Shown: positions 16,640 through 24,797, counted from the stretch's first letter. The stretch is DNA of 46,066 nucleotides from Sphingomonas sp. 37zxx (GCF_000786205.1 NZ_JROH01000027.1:1-46066), one strand, 5' to 3'. Numbers and translations: made by a program. The notes: generated by a model from the sequence alone, not told the origin.

Positions 16640-16655
16640 TGGCACGCCCCCTGCA
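16640..16655 (+). promoter_or_regulatory. Candidate sigma-54 promoter
   Basis: TGGCACG-CCCC-CTGCA matches the -24/-12 consensus TGGCACG-N4-TTGCA except for one base. The invariant GG and GC pairs are separated by exactly 10 nt, placing the start site near 16666. It points rightward into an intergenic region that contains no rightward protein gene. No clear enhancer palindrome was found upstream. Confidence 0.55.
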
Positions 16656-16665
16656 AAGCTACTAG

Positions 16666-16760
16666 CGTACCTGTCGCGCAAGTGCGCTTCAATGGCGGGT
16701 CGTCGCCTCCCCCCTCCAGCGACGACCCGCCTACCCGGTCCAGGCCAAAAGCTGGACGCA
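16666..16760 (+). ncRNA. Candidate small RNA with anti-Shine-Dalgarno hairpin loop
   Basis: Downstream of the sigma-54 motif comes a small GCGC hairpin (16676-16687), then a perfect 13-bp stem (16694-16706 with 16719-16731) with loop CTCCCCCCTCCA, which exposes CCUCC twice, then GTCCAG/CTGGAC (16738-16743 with 16752-16757). C-rich loops on stable stems are a feature of alphaproteobacterial anti-SD small RNAs such as the suhB/ar14 type. No T-run terminates it on this strand, so the 3' end is a guess. The stem could instead act in the opposite transcript. Confidence 0.4.
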
Positions 16761-16806
16761 CAAAAAACCGCCGACCATAACCCCGCAAGGATCACGATCG
16801 GCGGTC
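16761..16806 (-). terminator. Rho-independent terminator of grxD
   Basis: On the minus strand, after the grxD stop at 16828, ACCGCCGA (complement of 16798-16805) pairs with TCGGCGGT (complement of 16767-16774) and is followed by a T6 run. The loop is long (23 nt), but the stem and T-tract are good. Confidence 0.75.
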
Positions 16807-16827
16807 AAACCCTTCCGAGGGTAGAGT

Positions 16828-17160
16828 TCAGGCCGCTTGCGCGACGCCCTTGTCTTCCATCAGTTGCTGCAATTCACCGCTTTCGAACATCTCCATCATG
16901 ATGTCCGATCCGCCGACGAACTCGCCCTTGACGTAGAGCTGCGGGATCGTCGGCCAGTCGCTGAACGCCTTGATGCCCTGGCGGACGCCTTGGTCCTGCA
17001 ACACGTCGACACTTTCAAACGCGACGCTCAAATGGCCCAGGATCGCGATCGCCCGGCTGGAAAACCCGCATTGCGGGAACAGCGGGCTGCCCTTCATGAA
17101 CAGCACGACGTCGTTGGCGTCGACCAGCCCTTGCAGGCGAGCGTGGATGTCGTCGGTCAT
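16828..17160 (-). CDS. grxD: Monothiol glutaredoxin Grx4
   Basis: Monothiol CGFS glutaredoxins carry and transfer 2Fe-2S clusters, often with BolA. The 110-aa protein begins MTDDIHARLQGLVDANDVVLFMKG and carries PQCGFSSRA (active-site CGFS near residue 31), WPTIPQLYVKGEFVGGSDI for glutathione binding, and the usual length. bolA lies 5 nt upstream in the same direction, and a DUF1476 gene before that, so the three form an operon whose last gene this is. A terminator follows. Confidence 0.96.
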   Translation of the reverse strand: MTDDIHARLQGLVDANDVVLFMKGSPLFPQCGFSSRAIAILGHLSVAFESVDVLQDQGVRQGIKAFSDWPTIPQLYVKGEFVGGSDIMMEMFESGELQQLMEDKGVAQAA

Positions 17161-17165
17161 CGATA

Positions 17166-17402
17166 TTACTCCTTGGGGACTGCGGTGGTCAGCTGAAGTG
17201 CGTGCAGCACCCCGCCCATCCTCCCGCCAAGTGCGGCATAGACCGCCTGATGCTGGCGCACGCGCGGCAGCCCGCGAAAGCTTTCGGCCACGACATGCGC
17301 GGCATAATGATCGCCGTCGCCGGCCAGGTCGGTGATCGTGATCTGTGCATCGGGGATCGCGGTGCGGATCAGCGTTTCGATATCGTTCGCGGCCATCGGC
17401 AT
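17166..17402 (-). CDS. bolA: BolA family protein
   Basis: The 78-aa protein has the BolA fold signature: an N-terminal helix (DIETLIRTAIPDAQITITDL), GDHYAAHVVAESFRGLPRVRQHQAVYAALGGRMGGVLHALQL. The HY and VLHAL histidines are candidates for binding the Fe-S cluster shared with Grx4, and the gene is next to grxD, which supports that partnership. The short size resembles the IbaG/YrbA or BolA2 branch. Two in-frame ATGs (17402 and 17396) are equally possible. It starts 4 nt after the DUF1476 stop. Confidence 0.93.
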   Translation of the reverse strand: MPMAANDIETLIRTAIPDAQITITDLAGDGDHYAAHVVAESFRGLPRVRQHQAVYAALGGRMGGVLHALQLTTAVPKE

Positions 17403-17406
17403 CGGA

Positions 17407-17730
17407 TCAGCGCACTTCCATCATCTGGCGGCGCGCTTCGATCGTCTGTGCGGCAAGCGCCTCGCGGACCGCCGCTTCTTCGACCTCGACGCCAGCGGCG
17501 GTCAGGTCGCCCAGCACCTTGCGGATGACGTCGTCATCGCCGGCTTCCTCGAAATCGGCCTGCACCACCGCCTTGGCATAGGCGTCGGTCTCTTCGGGGG
17601 TCAGCTTCATATGGCCGGCGGCCCATTGGCCCAACAGCCGGTTGCGCCGCGCGGTGATGCGGAACTCCATCTCGCCGTCGCGGGCGAACTTCGCCTCGAA
17701 TGCCCGATCGCGATCGTCGAAATTCGTCAT
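17407..17730 (-). CDS. ATPase inhibitor subunit zeta (DUF1476)
   Basis: The 107-aa, highly charged helical protein starts MTNFDDRDRAFEAKFARDGEMEFRITARRNRLLGQWAA, the signature of DUF1476. In Paracoccus denitrificans this family is the zeta subunit, which inhibits ATP hydrolysis by the F1Fo ATPase by inserting its N-terminus into F1; the same role is likely here by family. An AAGGGAAAG ribosome site precedes the ATG. It is first in the operon with bolA and grxD, and a TATCCT box about 40 nt upstream could be its -10 element. Confidence 0.9.
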   Translation of the reverse strand: MTNFDDRDRAFEAKFARDGEMEFRITARRNRLLGQWAAGHMKLTPEETDAYAKAVVQADFEEAGDDDVIRKVLGDLTAAGVEVEEAAVREALAAQTIEARRQMMEVR

Positions 17731-17781
17731 GTGCTTGCTTTCCCTTCAGGCCGTATGAACGGGAGATAGGATACCCGAAAC

Positions 17782-17825
17782 GACCGCGCTAGTGCCCACC
17801 GGCACTTTGGACCGCTAGCGCGGTC
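17782..17825 (-). terminator. Hairpin at the end of the 37-aa gene
   Basis: An exact 11-bp inverted repeat GACCGCGCTAG/CTAGCGCGGTC (17782-17792 with 17815-17825) encloses a smaller hairpin AGTGCC-CACC-GGCACT. On the minus strand it overlaps the stop codon of the small gene and is followed by GTTTC. It could terminate the upstream pair; the weak T-run makes this tentative. Confidence 0.5.
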
Positions 17826-17902
17826 AGCTCCGCGATGCTTGCCTTCCGCCCGTTCGCGATAAGCGCGGCCAAACGAGCCTTGGCGGTCGTGAGATCAACC
17901 AT
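17789..17902 (-). CDS. 37-aa small protein, coupled to upstream orphan gene
   Basis: A short frame reads MVDLTTAKARLAALIANGRK and continues as a mostly helical, alanine-rich peptide ending in SAGGH. Its ATG at 17902 overlaps the last 8 nt of the upstream 131-aa gene, an arrangement typical of translational coupling. The overlap, the helical repeats of hydrophobic residues and the terminator-like hairpin across its stop support a real gene. I know no homologue. It could be the small partner of the upstream protein. Confidence 0.4.
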   Translation of the reverse strand: MVDLTTAKARLAALIANGRKASIAELTALAVQSAGGH

Positions 17903-18290
17903 GAGAGCTCTCGAAAGGCTCGAAATAGACATAGTATTGCCATTGCGGCTGCCCGACGCCGAAGCTTGAGCGGTACGCGATCATTGCTTCTTCGATGAGA
18001 TGCCGACTCTCTGCGTATCGTGGTGAGTCAAGTGCTCCACCGCTGTAGATCTTCCAACATGGCTGTTCATTTGGGGACGGATCAGCATCGCCGAACGCGC
18101 TTCTCGTCGAAGTCAGCATTGCATGAAACGAGATCTCCCGATCATTACCTTTGATTTTAAAGGCCATGTACCCGGAAGACCCCCCACCCACGCCTTCACG
18201 CACCAACTCAAGCCCGCGGACCGGATCATATGTGCGATAAGCGTCTGGATCGGAAACGAATGGCATAGCGTTCTTTCTTGCAAGCTGCAT
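17895..18290 (-). CDS. Orphan hypothetical protein (131 aa)
   Basis: I do not recognise this protein. It has no signal peptide or membrane segment. Aromatic residues are frequent, especially near the end (PQWQYYVYFEPFESSHG), and YMAFKIKGNDREISFHAML looks like paired beta strands, so a small alpha/beta fold is likely. Base composition is less GC-rich than the flanking grxD operon and oxidoreductase gene, which suggests recent gain. An ATG at 18266 (MPFVSDPDAY) with AAGAAAG upstream is an alternative start. Its 3' end overlaps a 37-aa frame. Size and context would fit an immunity or effector protein, but nothing in the sequence shows it. Confidence 0.6.
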   Translation of the reverse strand: MQLARKNAMPFVSDPDAYRTYDPVRGLELVREGVGGGSSGYMAFKIKGNDREISFHAMLTSTRSAFGDADPSPNEQPCWKIYSGGALDSPRYAESRHLIEEAMIAYRSSFGVGQPQWQYYVYFEPFESSHG

Positions 18291-18317
18291 AAATACTGCG
18301 CCACTCGAATACCAAGT

Positions 18318-19316
18318 CTATCCCACCTGCACCACCAGCTTGCCGATCGCCTGCCGCGCCGCCATTGCCGCTATCGCCTGCCCGCCGTCTTCGAACGCGA
18401 AGGTGCGGGTGACGCGCGGCGCAATCGCGCCATTGGCCCACAGCTCGAACAGCCGCTCGACATGCGCGGCATTCGCCTGCGGGTCACGCGCCGCGAACGC
18501 GCCCCAGAACACGCCGCACACGTCGCAGCTTTTGAGCAACGTCAGGTTGAGCGGCAATTTGGGGATGCCCGCCGGAAAGCCGACGACCAGATAGCGCCCC
18601 TCCCAGCCGATCGAACGAAGCGCGGGCTCGGCATAATCGCCGCCCACAGGGTCATAGATCACATCGGCCCCGTTCGGCCCCAGCGCCGCCTTGAACTGGT
18701 CAGCCAGCGCCTTGGACTGCGCCTTGTCGAACGGCGCGCGTTCGTACACCAATGTCTCGTCGGCCCCCGCCTGCGCCGCCGCCTCGGCCTTTTCGGGCGA
18801 CGACACCGCCGCGATCACCCGCGCGCCGAACGCCTTGCCAAGCTCGATCGCCGCCAGCCCGACGCCGCCCGCCGCGCCCAGCACCAACAGCGTCTGCCCG
18901 GGCTTCAGATGCCCGCGATCGAGCAAGGCGTGGATGGTGGTGCCATAGGTCAACAATAGCGCCGCGCCATCCTCGAAGCTTCGCCCCTGTGGCAGCCGAT
19001 ACAGCCGCGCCGCCTCGACCGCGACTTTCTCGCTCAAGCCCCCATGTCCGGTCATCGCGATCACCCGATCGCCCACCGCCCAGCCCTCGACGCCATCGCC
19101 GATGCTGTCGATCACCCCGGCGATTTCGCTGCCCGGCGCAAAGGGGCGCTGCGGCTTGAACTGATATTTATCCTCAATGATCAGCACATCGGGAAAGTTG
19201 ATCGAACACGCCTTTACCGCGACCACGACCTGTCCCAAGCCCGCCACCGGATCGGGCAGCTCGGCCAGTTCCAGAGTTTCAGGTCCGCCCGGCGCCCTTG
19301 ACAGCAATGCCCGCAT
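18318..19316 (-). CDS. NADPH:quinone oxidoreductase, zinc-free MDR family
   Basis: The 332-aa protein is a medium-chain dehydrogenase/reductase of the quinone reductase branch: [20 protein letters not shown] at the start, [36 protein letters not shown], the dinucleotide fold [22 protein letters not shown] (about 143-164) and a C-terminal [10 protein letters not shown]. The cysteine and histidine ligands of zinc alcohol dehydrogenases are absent. It would reduce quinones or enoyl compounds with NADPH. Its start lies inside the 3' end of leuD (38-nt overlap), so the genes are probably co-transcribed, although no link to leucine synthesis is known. Confidence 0.9.
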   Translation of the reverse strand: MRALLSRAPGGPETLELAELPDPVAGLGQVVVAVKACSINFPDVLIIEDKYQFKPQRPFAPGSEIAGVIDSIGDGVEGWAVGDRVIAMTGHGGLSEKVAVEAARLYRLPQGRSFEDGAALLLTYGTTIHALLDRGHLKPGQTLLVLGAAGGVGLAAIELGKAFGARVIAAVSSPEKAEAAAQAGADETLVYERAPFDKAQSKALADQFKAALGPNGADVIYDPVGGDYAEPALRSIGWEGRYLVVGFPAGIPKLPLNLTLLKSCDVCGVFWGAFAARDPQANAAHVERLFELWANGAIAPRVTRTFAFEDGGQAIAAMAARQAIGKLVVQVG

Positions 19317-19911
19317 TTTGGCTCTCTCCCGCGATCCACGGGCGCGACATCATTGCCTGCGCCTCGTAATTTGAAATCGCGGTATCTCTTGCCAGCGTAA
19401 TGCCGATCTCGTCCAGCCCTTCCATCAGGCATTGGCGGCGAAACGGGTCGAGCGCAAAGGTGAAGCGATCCTGGAAGCTCGTCGTCACCGTCATCGTCTC
19501 CAGATCGACGGTGATCGGCTGGCCCTCGCGCGCCACGTCGATCAGCCGGTCGATCGCGTCCTGCGGCAGCACGACGGGCACGATGCCGTTCTTGATCGCG
19601 TTGCCCGAAAATATGTCCGAATAGCTCGGCGCAATCACCACCCGCACCCCCATGTCGGTCAGCGCCCAGGCGGCGTGCTCACGGCTCGATCCGCAGCCGA
19701 AATTATCGCCCGCGATCAGGATCGGGCTGCCCGCATAAGCGGGATCGTCGAACACATTGCCCGCCACCGCGCGCACCGTCTCGAACGCGCCCTTGCCCAG
19801 CCCTTCGCGACTGGTGGTTTTCAGCCAGTGCGCGGGGATGATGATGTCGGTGTCGACATTCTTTACACCATAGGGATAGGCCTGACCCTCGACGCTGATC
19901 ACCGGTTCCAT
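19279..19911 (-). CDS. leuD: 3-isopropylmalate dehydratase small subunit
   Basis: LeuD pairs with LeuC to isomerise 2- to 3-isopropylmalate in leucine synthesis. The 210-aa protein has [55 protein letters not shown] and the tail [20 protein letters not shown], all family hallmarks. The ATG at 19911 has AGAGG upstream; a TTG at 19920 is less likely. A 44-aa peptide gene lies between it and leuC, in the same direction. Confidence 0.96.
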   Translation of the reverse strand: MEPVISVEGQAYPYGVKNVDTDIIIPAHWLKTTSREGLGKGAFETVRAVAGNVFDDPAYAGSPILIAGDNFGCGSSREHAAWALTDMGVRVVIAPSYSDIFSGNAIKNGIVPVVLPQDAIDRLIDVAREGQPITVDLETMTVTTSFQDRFTFALDPFRRQCLMEGLDEIGITLARDTAISNYEAQAMMSRPWIAGESQNAGIAVKGAGRT

Positions 19912-19958
19912 GTTACTCAAACCTCTTGCCTATAGGGATGGCCGAACGCACCCGGCGA

Positions 19959-20093
19959 TCAGGCGTCGATCGCCGCCGCATCGGGCGCAGCAGAAACCGG
20001 CGCGGCCGCACCGCGCTTGGCGGTCCCGGCATAAGCCGCCGCCAATCCGCTGACCAACGTGCCCGCCACCAACAACACCAAAACCCGACGCAT
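19959..20093 (-). CDS. 44-aa small exported or membrane peptide
   Basis: A short frame reads MRRVLVLLVAGTLVSGLAAA then an alanine-rich tail ending in AAIDA. The start (two arginines, then 16 hydrophobic residues) looks like a signal peptide or single membrane anchor. It sits in the leader gap between leuC and leuD with the same direction, and an AAAAGGG element precedes the ATG. Function unknown; small genes at this place occur in related genomes as far as I recall, but I cannot confirm conservation. Confidence 0.55.
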   Translation of the reverse strand: MRRVLVLLVAGTLVSGLAAAYAGTAKRGAAAPVSAAPDAAAIDA

Positions 20094-20157
20094 ATGTTCA
20101 ACCCTTTTCCGCCGGCTTCACCCCGGCCTTCGCAGCGCGCGCCGATGGCGGCACCGA

Positions 20158-21594
20158 TTAATTCGCAGCGATCAGCTCGCGCACATCGGCAAGCCTGCCG
20201 GTGATCGCCGCCGCCGCCGCCATCGCCGGCGACACCAGATGCGTCCGCGCGCCCGGCCCCTGCCGCCCCACGAAATTTCGGTTCGACGTCGATGCACATC
20301 GCTCGCCCGCCGGCACCTTGTCGGGGTTCATCGCCAGGCACATCGAACAGCCCGGCTCGCGCCATTCAAAGCCCGCCTCGACAAAGATGCGGTCCAGCCC
20401 CTCGGCCTCGGCCTGGCGCTTCACCAATCCCGATCCGGGGACCACCAGCGCCTGCTTGATCCCGCCCGCGATTTTGCGCCCGCGCACGACGGCGGCGGCG
20501 GCACGCAGATCTTCGATCCGGCTGTTGGTGCAGCTACCGATAAAGATATGCTCGACCGCGACGTCCTGCATCCGCATGCCGGGCGTCAGCCCCATATAGT
20601 CGAGCGACTTGCGCGCCGCCGCCTGTTTCGACGGATCGGCAAAGCTTTCGGGCGCGGGCACCACGCCGGTGATCGGCACGACATCTTCGGGGCTGGTGCC
20701 CCAGGTCAGCGACGGCGCGATGTCGTCGGCATGCAGCAGCACCGTCTTGTCGAATACCGCGCCGGCATCGCTCGGCAGCGTCCGCCAATAGGCGACCGCG
20801 CGCTCCCAATCCTCGCCCTGCGGCACCATCGGCCGCCCTTTCAGATAGGCGAAGGTCGTCTCGTCGGGCGCGATCAGCCCGGCGCGCGCGCCGCCCTCGA
20901 TCGACATGTTGCTGATCGTCAGCCGCCCCTCGATCGAAAGCCCGCGAATGACTTCGCCGGTATATTCGATGACATGGCCGGTGCCGCCAGCCGCGCCGAT
21001 CTTGCCGATGATCGCCAGGATGACGTCCTTGGCCGACACGCCGAAGCCCAGCGTGCCGTCGACGCGCACTTCCATCGTCCTGGCCTGTTGCAACAGCAGC
21101 GTCTGCGTCGCGAGCACATGCTCGACTTCGCTGGTGCCGATCCCGAACGCCAGCGCCCCCAGTGCGCCATGCGCCGACGTATGGCTGTCGCCGCACACCA
21201 GGGTCGTGCCGGGCAGCGTAAAGCCCTGCTCCGGCCCGACGACATGCACGATCCCCTGCCGCGCCTCGATCGCGTCGATATAGGTGATGCCGAATTCGGC
21301 GACGTTGCGCTCCAGCGCGGCAAGCTGTTCGGCGCTGGCGGGATCGGCGATCGCCAGCCGCTGGCCATCGGCCCCCACCCGCGCGGTGGTGGGCAAATTA
21401 TGATCGGGCACCGCCAGCGTCAGCTCGGGCCGCCGCACCGCGCGGCCGGCGGCACGAAGCCCCGAAAACGCCTGCGGGCTGGTGACTTCGTGGACGAGGT
21501 GACGGTCGATATAGATCAGGCAGGTGCCGTCATCACGCCGTTCGACGACATGATCGGCCCAGATCTTTTCGTACATGGTTAGCGGACTGGCCAT
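20158..21594 (-). CDS. leuC: 3-isopropylmalate dehydratase large subunit
   Basis: LeuC carries the 4Fe-4S cluster of isopropylmalate isomerase. The 478-aa protein starts [17 protein letters not shown] and contains [32 protein letters not shown], the cluster ligands [13 protein letters not shown] and [12 protein letters not shown], and [25 protein letters not shown] near the end, all aconitase-superfamily hallmarks. The frame is open to 21720, but homology and length fix the start at 21594. With the 44-aa peptide, leuD and the oxidoreductase it forms one leftward operon. Confidence 0.97.
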   Translation of the reverse strand: MASPLTMYEKIWADHVVERRDDGTCLIYIDRHLVHEVTSPQAFSGLRAAGRAVRRPELTLAVPDHNLPTTARVGADGQRLAIADPASAEQLAALERNVAEFGITYIDAIEARQGIVHVVGPEQGFTLPGTTLVCGDSHTSAHGALGALAFGIGTSEVEHVLATQTLLLQQARTMEVRVDGTLGFGVSAKDVILAIIGKIGAAGGTGHVIEYTGEVIRGLSIEGRLTISNMSIEGGARAGLIAPDETTFAYLKGRPMVPQGEDWERAVAYWRTLPSDAGAVFDKTVLLHADDIAPSLTWGTSPEDVVPITGVVPAPESFADPSKQAAARKSLDYMGLTPGMRMQDVAVEHIFIGSCTNSRIEDLRAAAAVVRGRKIAGGIKQALVVPGSGLVKRQAEAEGLDRIFVEAGFEWREPGCSMCLAMNPDKVPAGERCASTSNRNFVGRQGPGARTHLVSPAMAAAAAITGRLADVRELIAAN

Positions 21595-22122
21595 GCCGCC
21601 GCGCTCTAACGTTTTTGTGCGCCAGGGCAAGCGCGCGTGGCAGATTGTTTCGCGGGTGGGGTGAGTAGGGGGTGAATGAAAAGGGGTTTGTGAGCGCAGT
21701 TCGTGGTTGAACGAATGCACATGCTATTTGAGCTACCCTCGCGCTCACCGGCAGCTGTAACGCGCTAATCTGAAGCAGCAACGATTTACCCGCTTGCCCG
21801 TACGGGGATTTCGGCACAATCTACTATGGTAGCGACACCCGATAACGTGTCCCCATTGGGAATGTTACCTGGGAGCTGCCATCACTCTTCGCACGGGTTG
21901 ATGACGAACGGGCTGGTAGTTTTTGCAATGGGTTCCCACTGGTCCCCCTTCCAAAAGGGGAGCAGCTATCACAAATTACCAGCCCGCTCTCTCCGCAAGG
22001 CTATCATTCAGGCATCGGTTAGCAAACTAATTTTGCGTCACTGCGGGATCGTCGCGGCAACGCCCCCCTACCGCCCCACGCCCACTATCGAAGCGCGCCG
22101 CCAGCGCCTATGTGCAACCCGC
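21595..22122. other. 528-nt gap between leuC and crtW, no gene recognised
   Basis: This gap should hold the divergent promoters of leuC and crtW. Its middle (about 21660-22080) is clearly less GC-rich than the genes beside it. It contains a 10-bp inverted repeat CGGGCTGGTA (21909-21918) with TACCAGCCCG (21977-21986) and, between the arms, a CCCCTT-CCAA-AAGGGG hairpin (21945-21960), so it can fold into a nested structure. The crtW frame is open back to 21826, but that extension lacks any carotenoid ketolase feature. No leucine-rich leader peptide or known riboswitch was seen. Confidence 0.6.
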
Positions 22123-22905
22123 ATGAACGTCGCGACCCAATCCTCTGAGCCAACCGCGCGCCATCGCTGGGCCGCGCCGCATCAGGCGTTGATCGGGACC
22201 ACGTTGGCGGCGGCGATCTGCGCTACCTGGCTTGCGGTCCATTTCTACGCGATGTTCGGGCTCAGCGTCGAACTCGCCACGCTGCCGCTGGTCGTGGTGC
22301 TGATGGCGCTGCAATGCTGGCTGTCGGTGGGGATGTTCATCGTCGCGCATGATGCGATGCACGGATCGCTCGCGCCCGGCTGGCCCCGGCTGAACGCGCG
22401 CGTCGGGGCGGCGTTGCTGTTGCTCTATGCGGGCTTTGGCTGGACCAAGATGCGCGACGCGCATTTGGACCATCATCGCCACGCCGGCAGCGAGCATGAT
22501 CCCGATTTCGACGCCGCCAACCCGCGTAATTTCGTTCGCTGGTATACCACCTTCCTGAAACGCTATTTCGGCTGGCAATCGGGCGTGTACGTCCTCAGCG
22601 TCGTCAACGTCTATTGGCTGGTGTTCGGGGTGCCGCTCACCAATATCGTGCTGCTCTATGGCCTGCCCGCGATCCTGTCGTCGCTGCAACTCTTCTATTT
22701 CGGCACTTTCCGCCCCCACCGGCACGACGATCACGGCTTTGTCGATCGTCACAATGCCCGCAGCGAAGGCTTTGGCACGCTGGCCAGTCTGGCGAGCTGT
22801 TTCCATTTTGGCTATCATCACGAACATCATGTAAATCCAGGCGTGCCGTGGTGGGGGCTGCCCGCCTGCCGCCGCGCCGCGCTGCGCAGTGGAACTGTCC
22901 AATGA
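22123..22905 (+). CDS. crtW: Beta-carotene ketolase
   Basis: CrtW adds 4-keto groups to beta-ionone rings (beta-carotene to echinenone and canthaxanthin) using a di-iron centre in the inner membrane. The 260-aa protein has the histidine motifs HDAMHG (76-81), HLDHHRH (114-120) and HHEHH (232-236) between hydrophobic segments, and FRPHRHDDHGF; length and pattern match CrtW. ATG 22123 is chosen because the conserved part begins after it. Its stop overlaps the crtZ start in an ATGA, so the two are coupled. Confidence 0.93.
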   Translation: MNVATQSSEPTARHRWAAPHQALIGTTLAAAICATWLAVHFYAMFGLSVELATLPLVVVLMALQCWLSVGMFIVAHDAMHGSLAPGWPRLNARVGAALLLLYAGFGWTKMRDAHLDHHRHAGSEHDPDFDAANPRNFVRWYTTFLKRYFGWQSGVYVLSVVNVYWLVFGVPLTNIVLLYGLPAILSSLQLFYFGTFRPHRHDDHGFVDRHNARSEGFGTLASLASCFHFGYHHEHHVNPGVPWWGLPACRRAALRSGTVQ

Positions 22906-23417
22906 CCGCGTTCGACAAGATCGTCATCGTCCTCGCCGCCGTCGCCGGCATGGAGCTGTTCGCGTGGACCGCGCACCGATACATCATGCACGGCTGGGGC
23001 TGGGGCTGGCACCGCGATCATCACGAACCGCACGATAATACCCTGGAGCGCAACGACCTCTATGCGGTGGTGTTCGGCAGCTTCGTCAGCGCGATGTTCG
23101 TCGTGGCGTATCTCAATCCGCAGGCGGGCTGGTCCGATCCGCTATGGTGGACCGGGTTCGGCATCAGCGTGTACGGGCTGATCTATGCCTTCATCCATGA
23201 CGGGCTGGTGCATCAGCGCTTCTTCCGCTGGGTGCCAAAGCGCGGCTATGCCAAGCGGCTGGTGCAGGCGCACAAGCTGCACCATGCGACGATCGGCAAG
23301 GAAGGCGGGGTCAGCTTCGGCTTCATCATCGCCCCCGATCCGCAGCGGCTAAAGGCCGAACTCAAGCGGCAAAAGGCGGCGGGCATCGCGAAACTACGAC
23401 CCGCCGAGGTCGATTAG
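22902..23417 (+). CDS. crtZ: Beta-carotene hydroxylase
   Basis: CrtZ adds 3-hydroxyl groups to beta-ionone rings. The 171-aa membrane protein has the di-iron histidine motifs HRYIMH (25-30), HRDHHEPH (37-44), HDGLVH (99-104) and HKLHH (124-128) in the order of CrtZ enzymes, and ends with a charged tail. It begins within the crtW stop codon. Together CrtW and CrtZ can turn beta-carotene into astaxanthin-type ketocarotenoids; the genes for beta-carotene itself (crtEBIY) are not in the window. Confidence 0.94.
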   Translation: MTAFDKIVIVLAAVAGMELFAWTAHRYIMHGWGWGWHRDHHEPHDNTLERNDLYAVVFGSFVSAMFVVAYLNPQAGWSDPLWWTGFGISVYGLIYAFIHDGLVHQRFFRWVPKRGYAKRLVQAHKLHHATIGKEGGVSFGFIIAPDPQRLKAELKRQKAAGIAKLRPAEVD

Positions 23418-23432
23418 GACCACCTAGATTCT

Positions 23433-23456
23433 GTTCGCACTGAGCCTGTCGAAGCA
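23433..23456. repeat. Short repeat, family A (copy 1)
   Basis: GTTCGCACTGAGCCTGTCGA and the following AGCAC closely match a second copy at 24635-24659 (two substitutions and end differences). Sequences of the form TTCGACAAGCTCAG are widespread intergenic repeats in Proteobacteria. It lies just after crtZ. Confidence 0.7.
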
Positions 23457-23512
23457 CGAACGGCGAGCGGGCAGGTCTAGCGCATGATGACTTGATGCCA
23501 ACGCATTTTCCT

Positions 23513-23585
23513 CGTCATTCCCGCGTAGGCGGGAATCCATAACCACTGCACTGGCAGATGGATTCCCGCCTTCGCGGGAATGACG
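23513..23585. repeat. 73-bp palindromic repeat doublet, family B (copy 1)
   Basis: The element opens with CGTCATTCCCGCGTAGGCGG and closes with its near-inverse ending GGGAATGACG, around a 17-nt centre AACCACTGCACTGGCAG. Each arm also folds on itself (CCCGC/GCGGG). A copy in opposite orientation lies at 27146-27218. It lies between crtZ and the convergent Ohr gene and may help end both transcripts. Confidence 0.85.
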
Positions 23586-23639
23586 GGGGAGCCGACCGAT
23601 GGATCAGCGTAAAGTCACGCCGCGCTAACCCTAACGCGC

Positions 23640-24065
23640 TCAGGCCACCGTCAGCCCGACATCGACATTCCCGCGCGTCGCATTCGAATACGGGCACACT
23701 TCATGCGCGGCGTGCATCAGCTTTTCGGCATCGGCGCGATCGACGCCGGGCATGGTGATCGTCAGATCGACGGTGATGCCATAGCCGCCCTCGGATCGCG
23801 GCCCGAAACCCACTTCGGCGGTGACGGTGGCATCGGCGGGGACCGACACGCCCTGCTTGCCCGACATCGCCTTCATCGCGCCCAGGAAGCACGCCGAATA
23901 GCCAGCGGCGAACAGTTTTTCGGGGTTGGCGCCGACGCCGCCCGGTCCGCCCATTTCCTTGGGCACCACCAGCTTCACATCGACCGAACCATCGTCCGAT
24001 CGCGCCGCGCCGTCGCGCCCGCCGGTGGCGGTTGCCTTGGTCTTGTAGATCACATCGACTGGCAT
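23640..24065 (-). CDS. Organic hydroperoxide resistance protein (Ohr/OsmC family)
   Basis: Ohr proteins reduce organic peroxides with two cysteines. The 141-aa protein begins MPVDVIYKTKATATGGRDG and has NPEKLFAAGYSACFLGAMK (peroxidatic cysteine) and HEVCPYSNATRGNVDV (resolving cysteine), the exact Ohr pattern, and the usual 140-aa length. AAAGGAA lies just before the ATG at 24065; the longer frame to 24197 has no homologous sequence. No OhrR regulator gene is adjacent. Confidence 0.93.
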   Translation of the reverse strand: MPVDVIYKTKATATGGRDGAARSDDGSVDVKLVVPKEMGGPGGVGANPEKLFAAGYSACFLGAMKAMSGKQGVSVPADATVTAEVGFGPRSEGGYGITVDLTITMPGVDRADAEKLMHAAHEVCPYSNATRGNVDVGLTVA

Positions 24066-24211
24066 TGGGGTTCCTTTGCATGGTTGTCTGGTTCGGCGAT
24101 GTCGTCCCGCCGACCCGCTTCGGCAATGCACGCCGCCGAATAATCCTGCCACCGGCACCCTATCGCCGCCCGGCGCGTTCTTCCCCCGAACCAGCACAGG
24201 AGCGGTAGCGC

Positions 24212-24619
24212 ATGAGCATTTTCGGCAAGATCAAGGACGCGATTTTCGGGCAAAATGGCGGCCCGATGGGCGAAGGCTATATCGGCGGCAAGCCAGCCCC
24301 CGCCCCCACCGCGCCGACGCCGCAACCAGCCCCCGCCGCGCCGACTGCGCCTGCCGCTCCCTCCCCCGCCGCCCCGGTGGCGCAGTCCGCCGGACAGCGG
24401 CTGGTCGAACTCGCCGCGTTCAAGGGCAATCCCGACCTCAACTGGCGCACCTCGATCGTCGACCTGATGAAGCTGCTCGACCTCGATTCGAGCCTCGACA
24501 ACCGCAAGGAACTGGCGACCGAACTCGGCTATACCGGCGCGAAGGACGGGTCGGCTGAAATGAACATCTGGCTGCACGCCGCCGTCATGAAACAGCTCGG
24601 CGCAGACACCGCCGCCTGA
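24212..24619 (+). CDS. DUF3597 domain protein
   Basis: The 135-aa protein starts MSIFGKIKDAIFGQ, has a proline/alanine linker at about 28-58, and a C-terminal domain LVELAAFKGNPDLNWRTSIVDLMKLLDLDSSLDNRKELATELGY ending in MNIWLHAAVMKQL. This is the DUF3597 pattern; the domain resembles small helical, possibly peptidoglycan- or ligand-binding modules but its function is unknown. A CAGGAG site precedes the ATG. It is divergent from the Ohr gene. Confidence 0.88.
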   Translation: MSIFGKIKDAIFGQNGGPMGEGYIGGKPAPAPTAPTPQPAPAAPTAPAAPSPAAPVAQSAGQRLVELAAFKGNPDLNWRTSIVDLMKLLDLDSSLDNRKELATELGYTGAKDGSAEMNIWLHAAVMKQLGADTAA

Positions 24620-24634
24620 ACCACTCCCCTCCCC

Positions 24635-24659
24635 GTTCGCACTGAGCTTGTCGAAGTGC
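24635..24659. repeat. Short repeat, family A (copy 2)
   Basis: GTTCGCACTGAGCTTGTCGA followed by AGTGC, nearly identical to 23433-23456 and in the same orientation. Its ends GCACT and AGTGC form a small hairpin. It lies just after the DUF3597 gene. Confidence 0.7.
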
Positions 24660-24797
24660 CGTCCTTCCTTCTCACTGGGGTAGCGAAAGAAGTATGGTGC
24701 TCCGGCAAGCGCGCCGACCAACGAATGGGTTCTGGCACCAAAACACCCCACCCCGATTCCGCTTCGCTTCGCCGAACCCGCGCGCTACCTTCGGCGC

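Noticed and set aside
21826..22122. N-terminal extension of crtW by 99 codons
   Set aside because: The added residues lack any ketolase or signal features and come from the AT-richer gap; the protein from 22123 has the normal family length.
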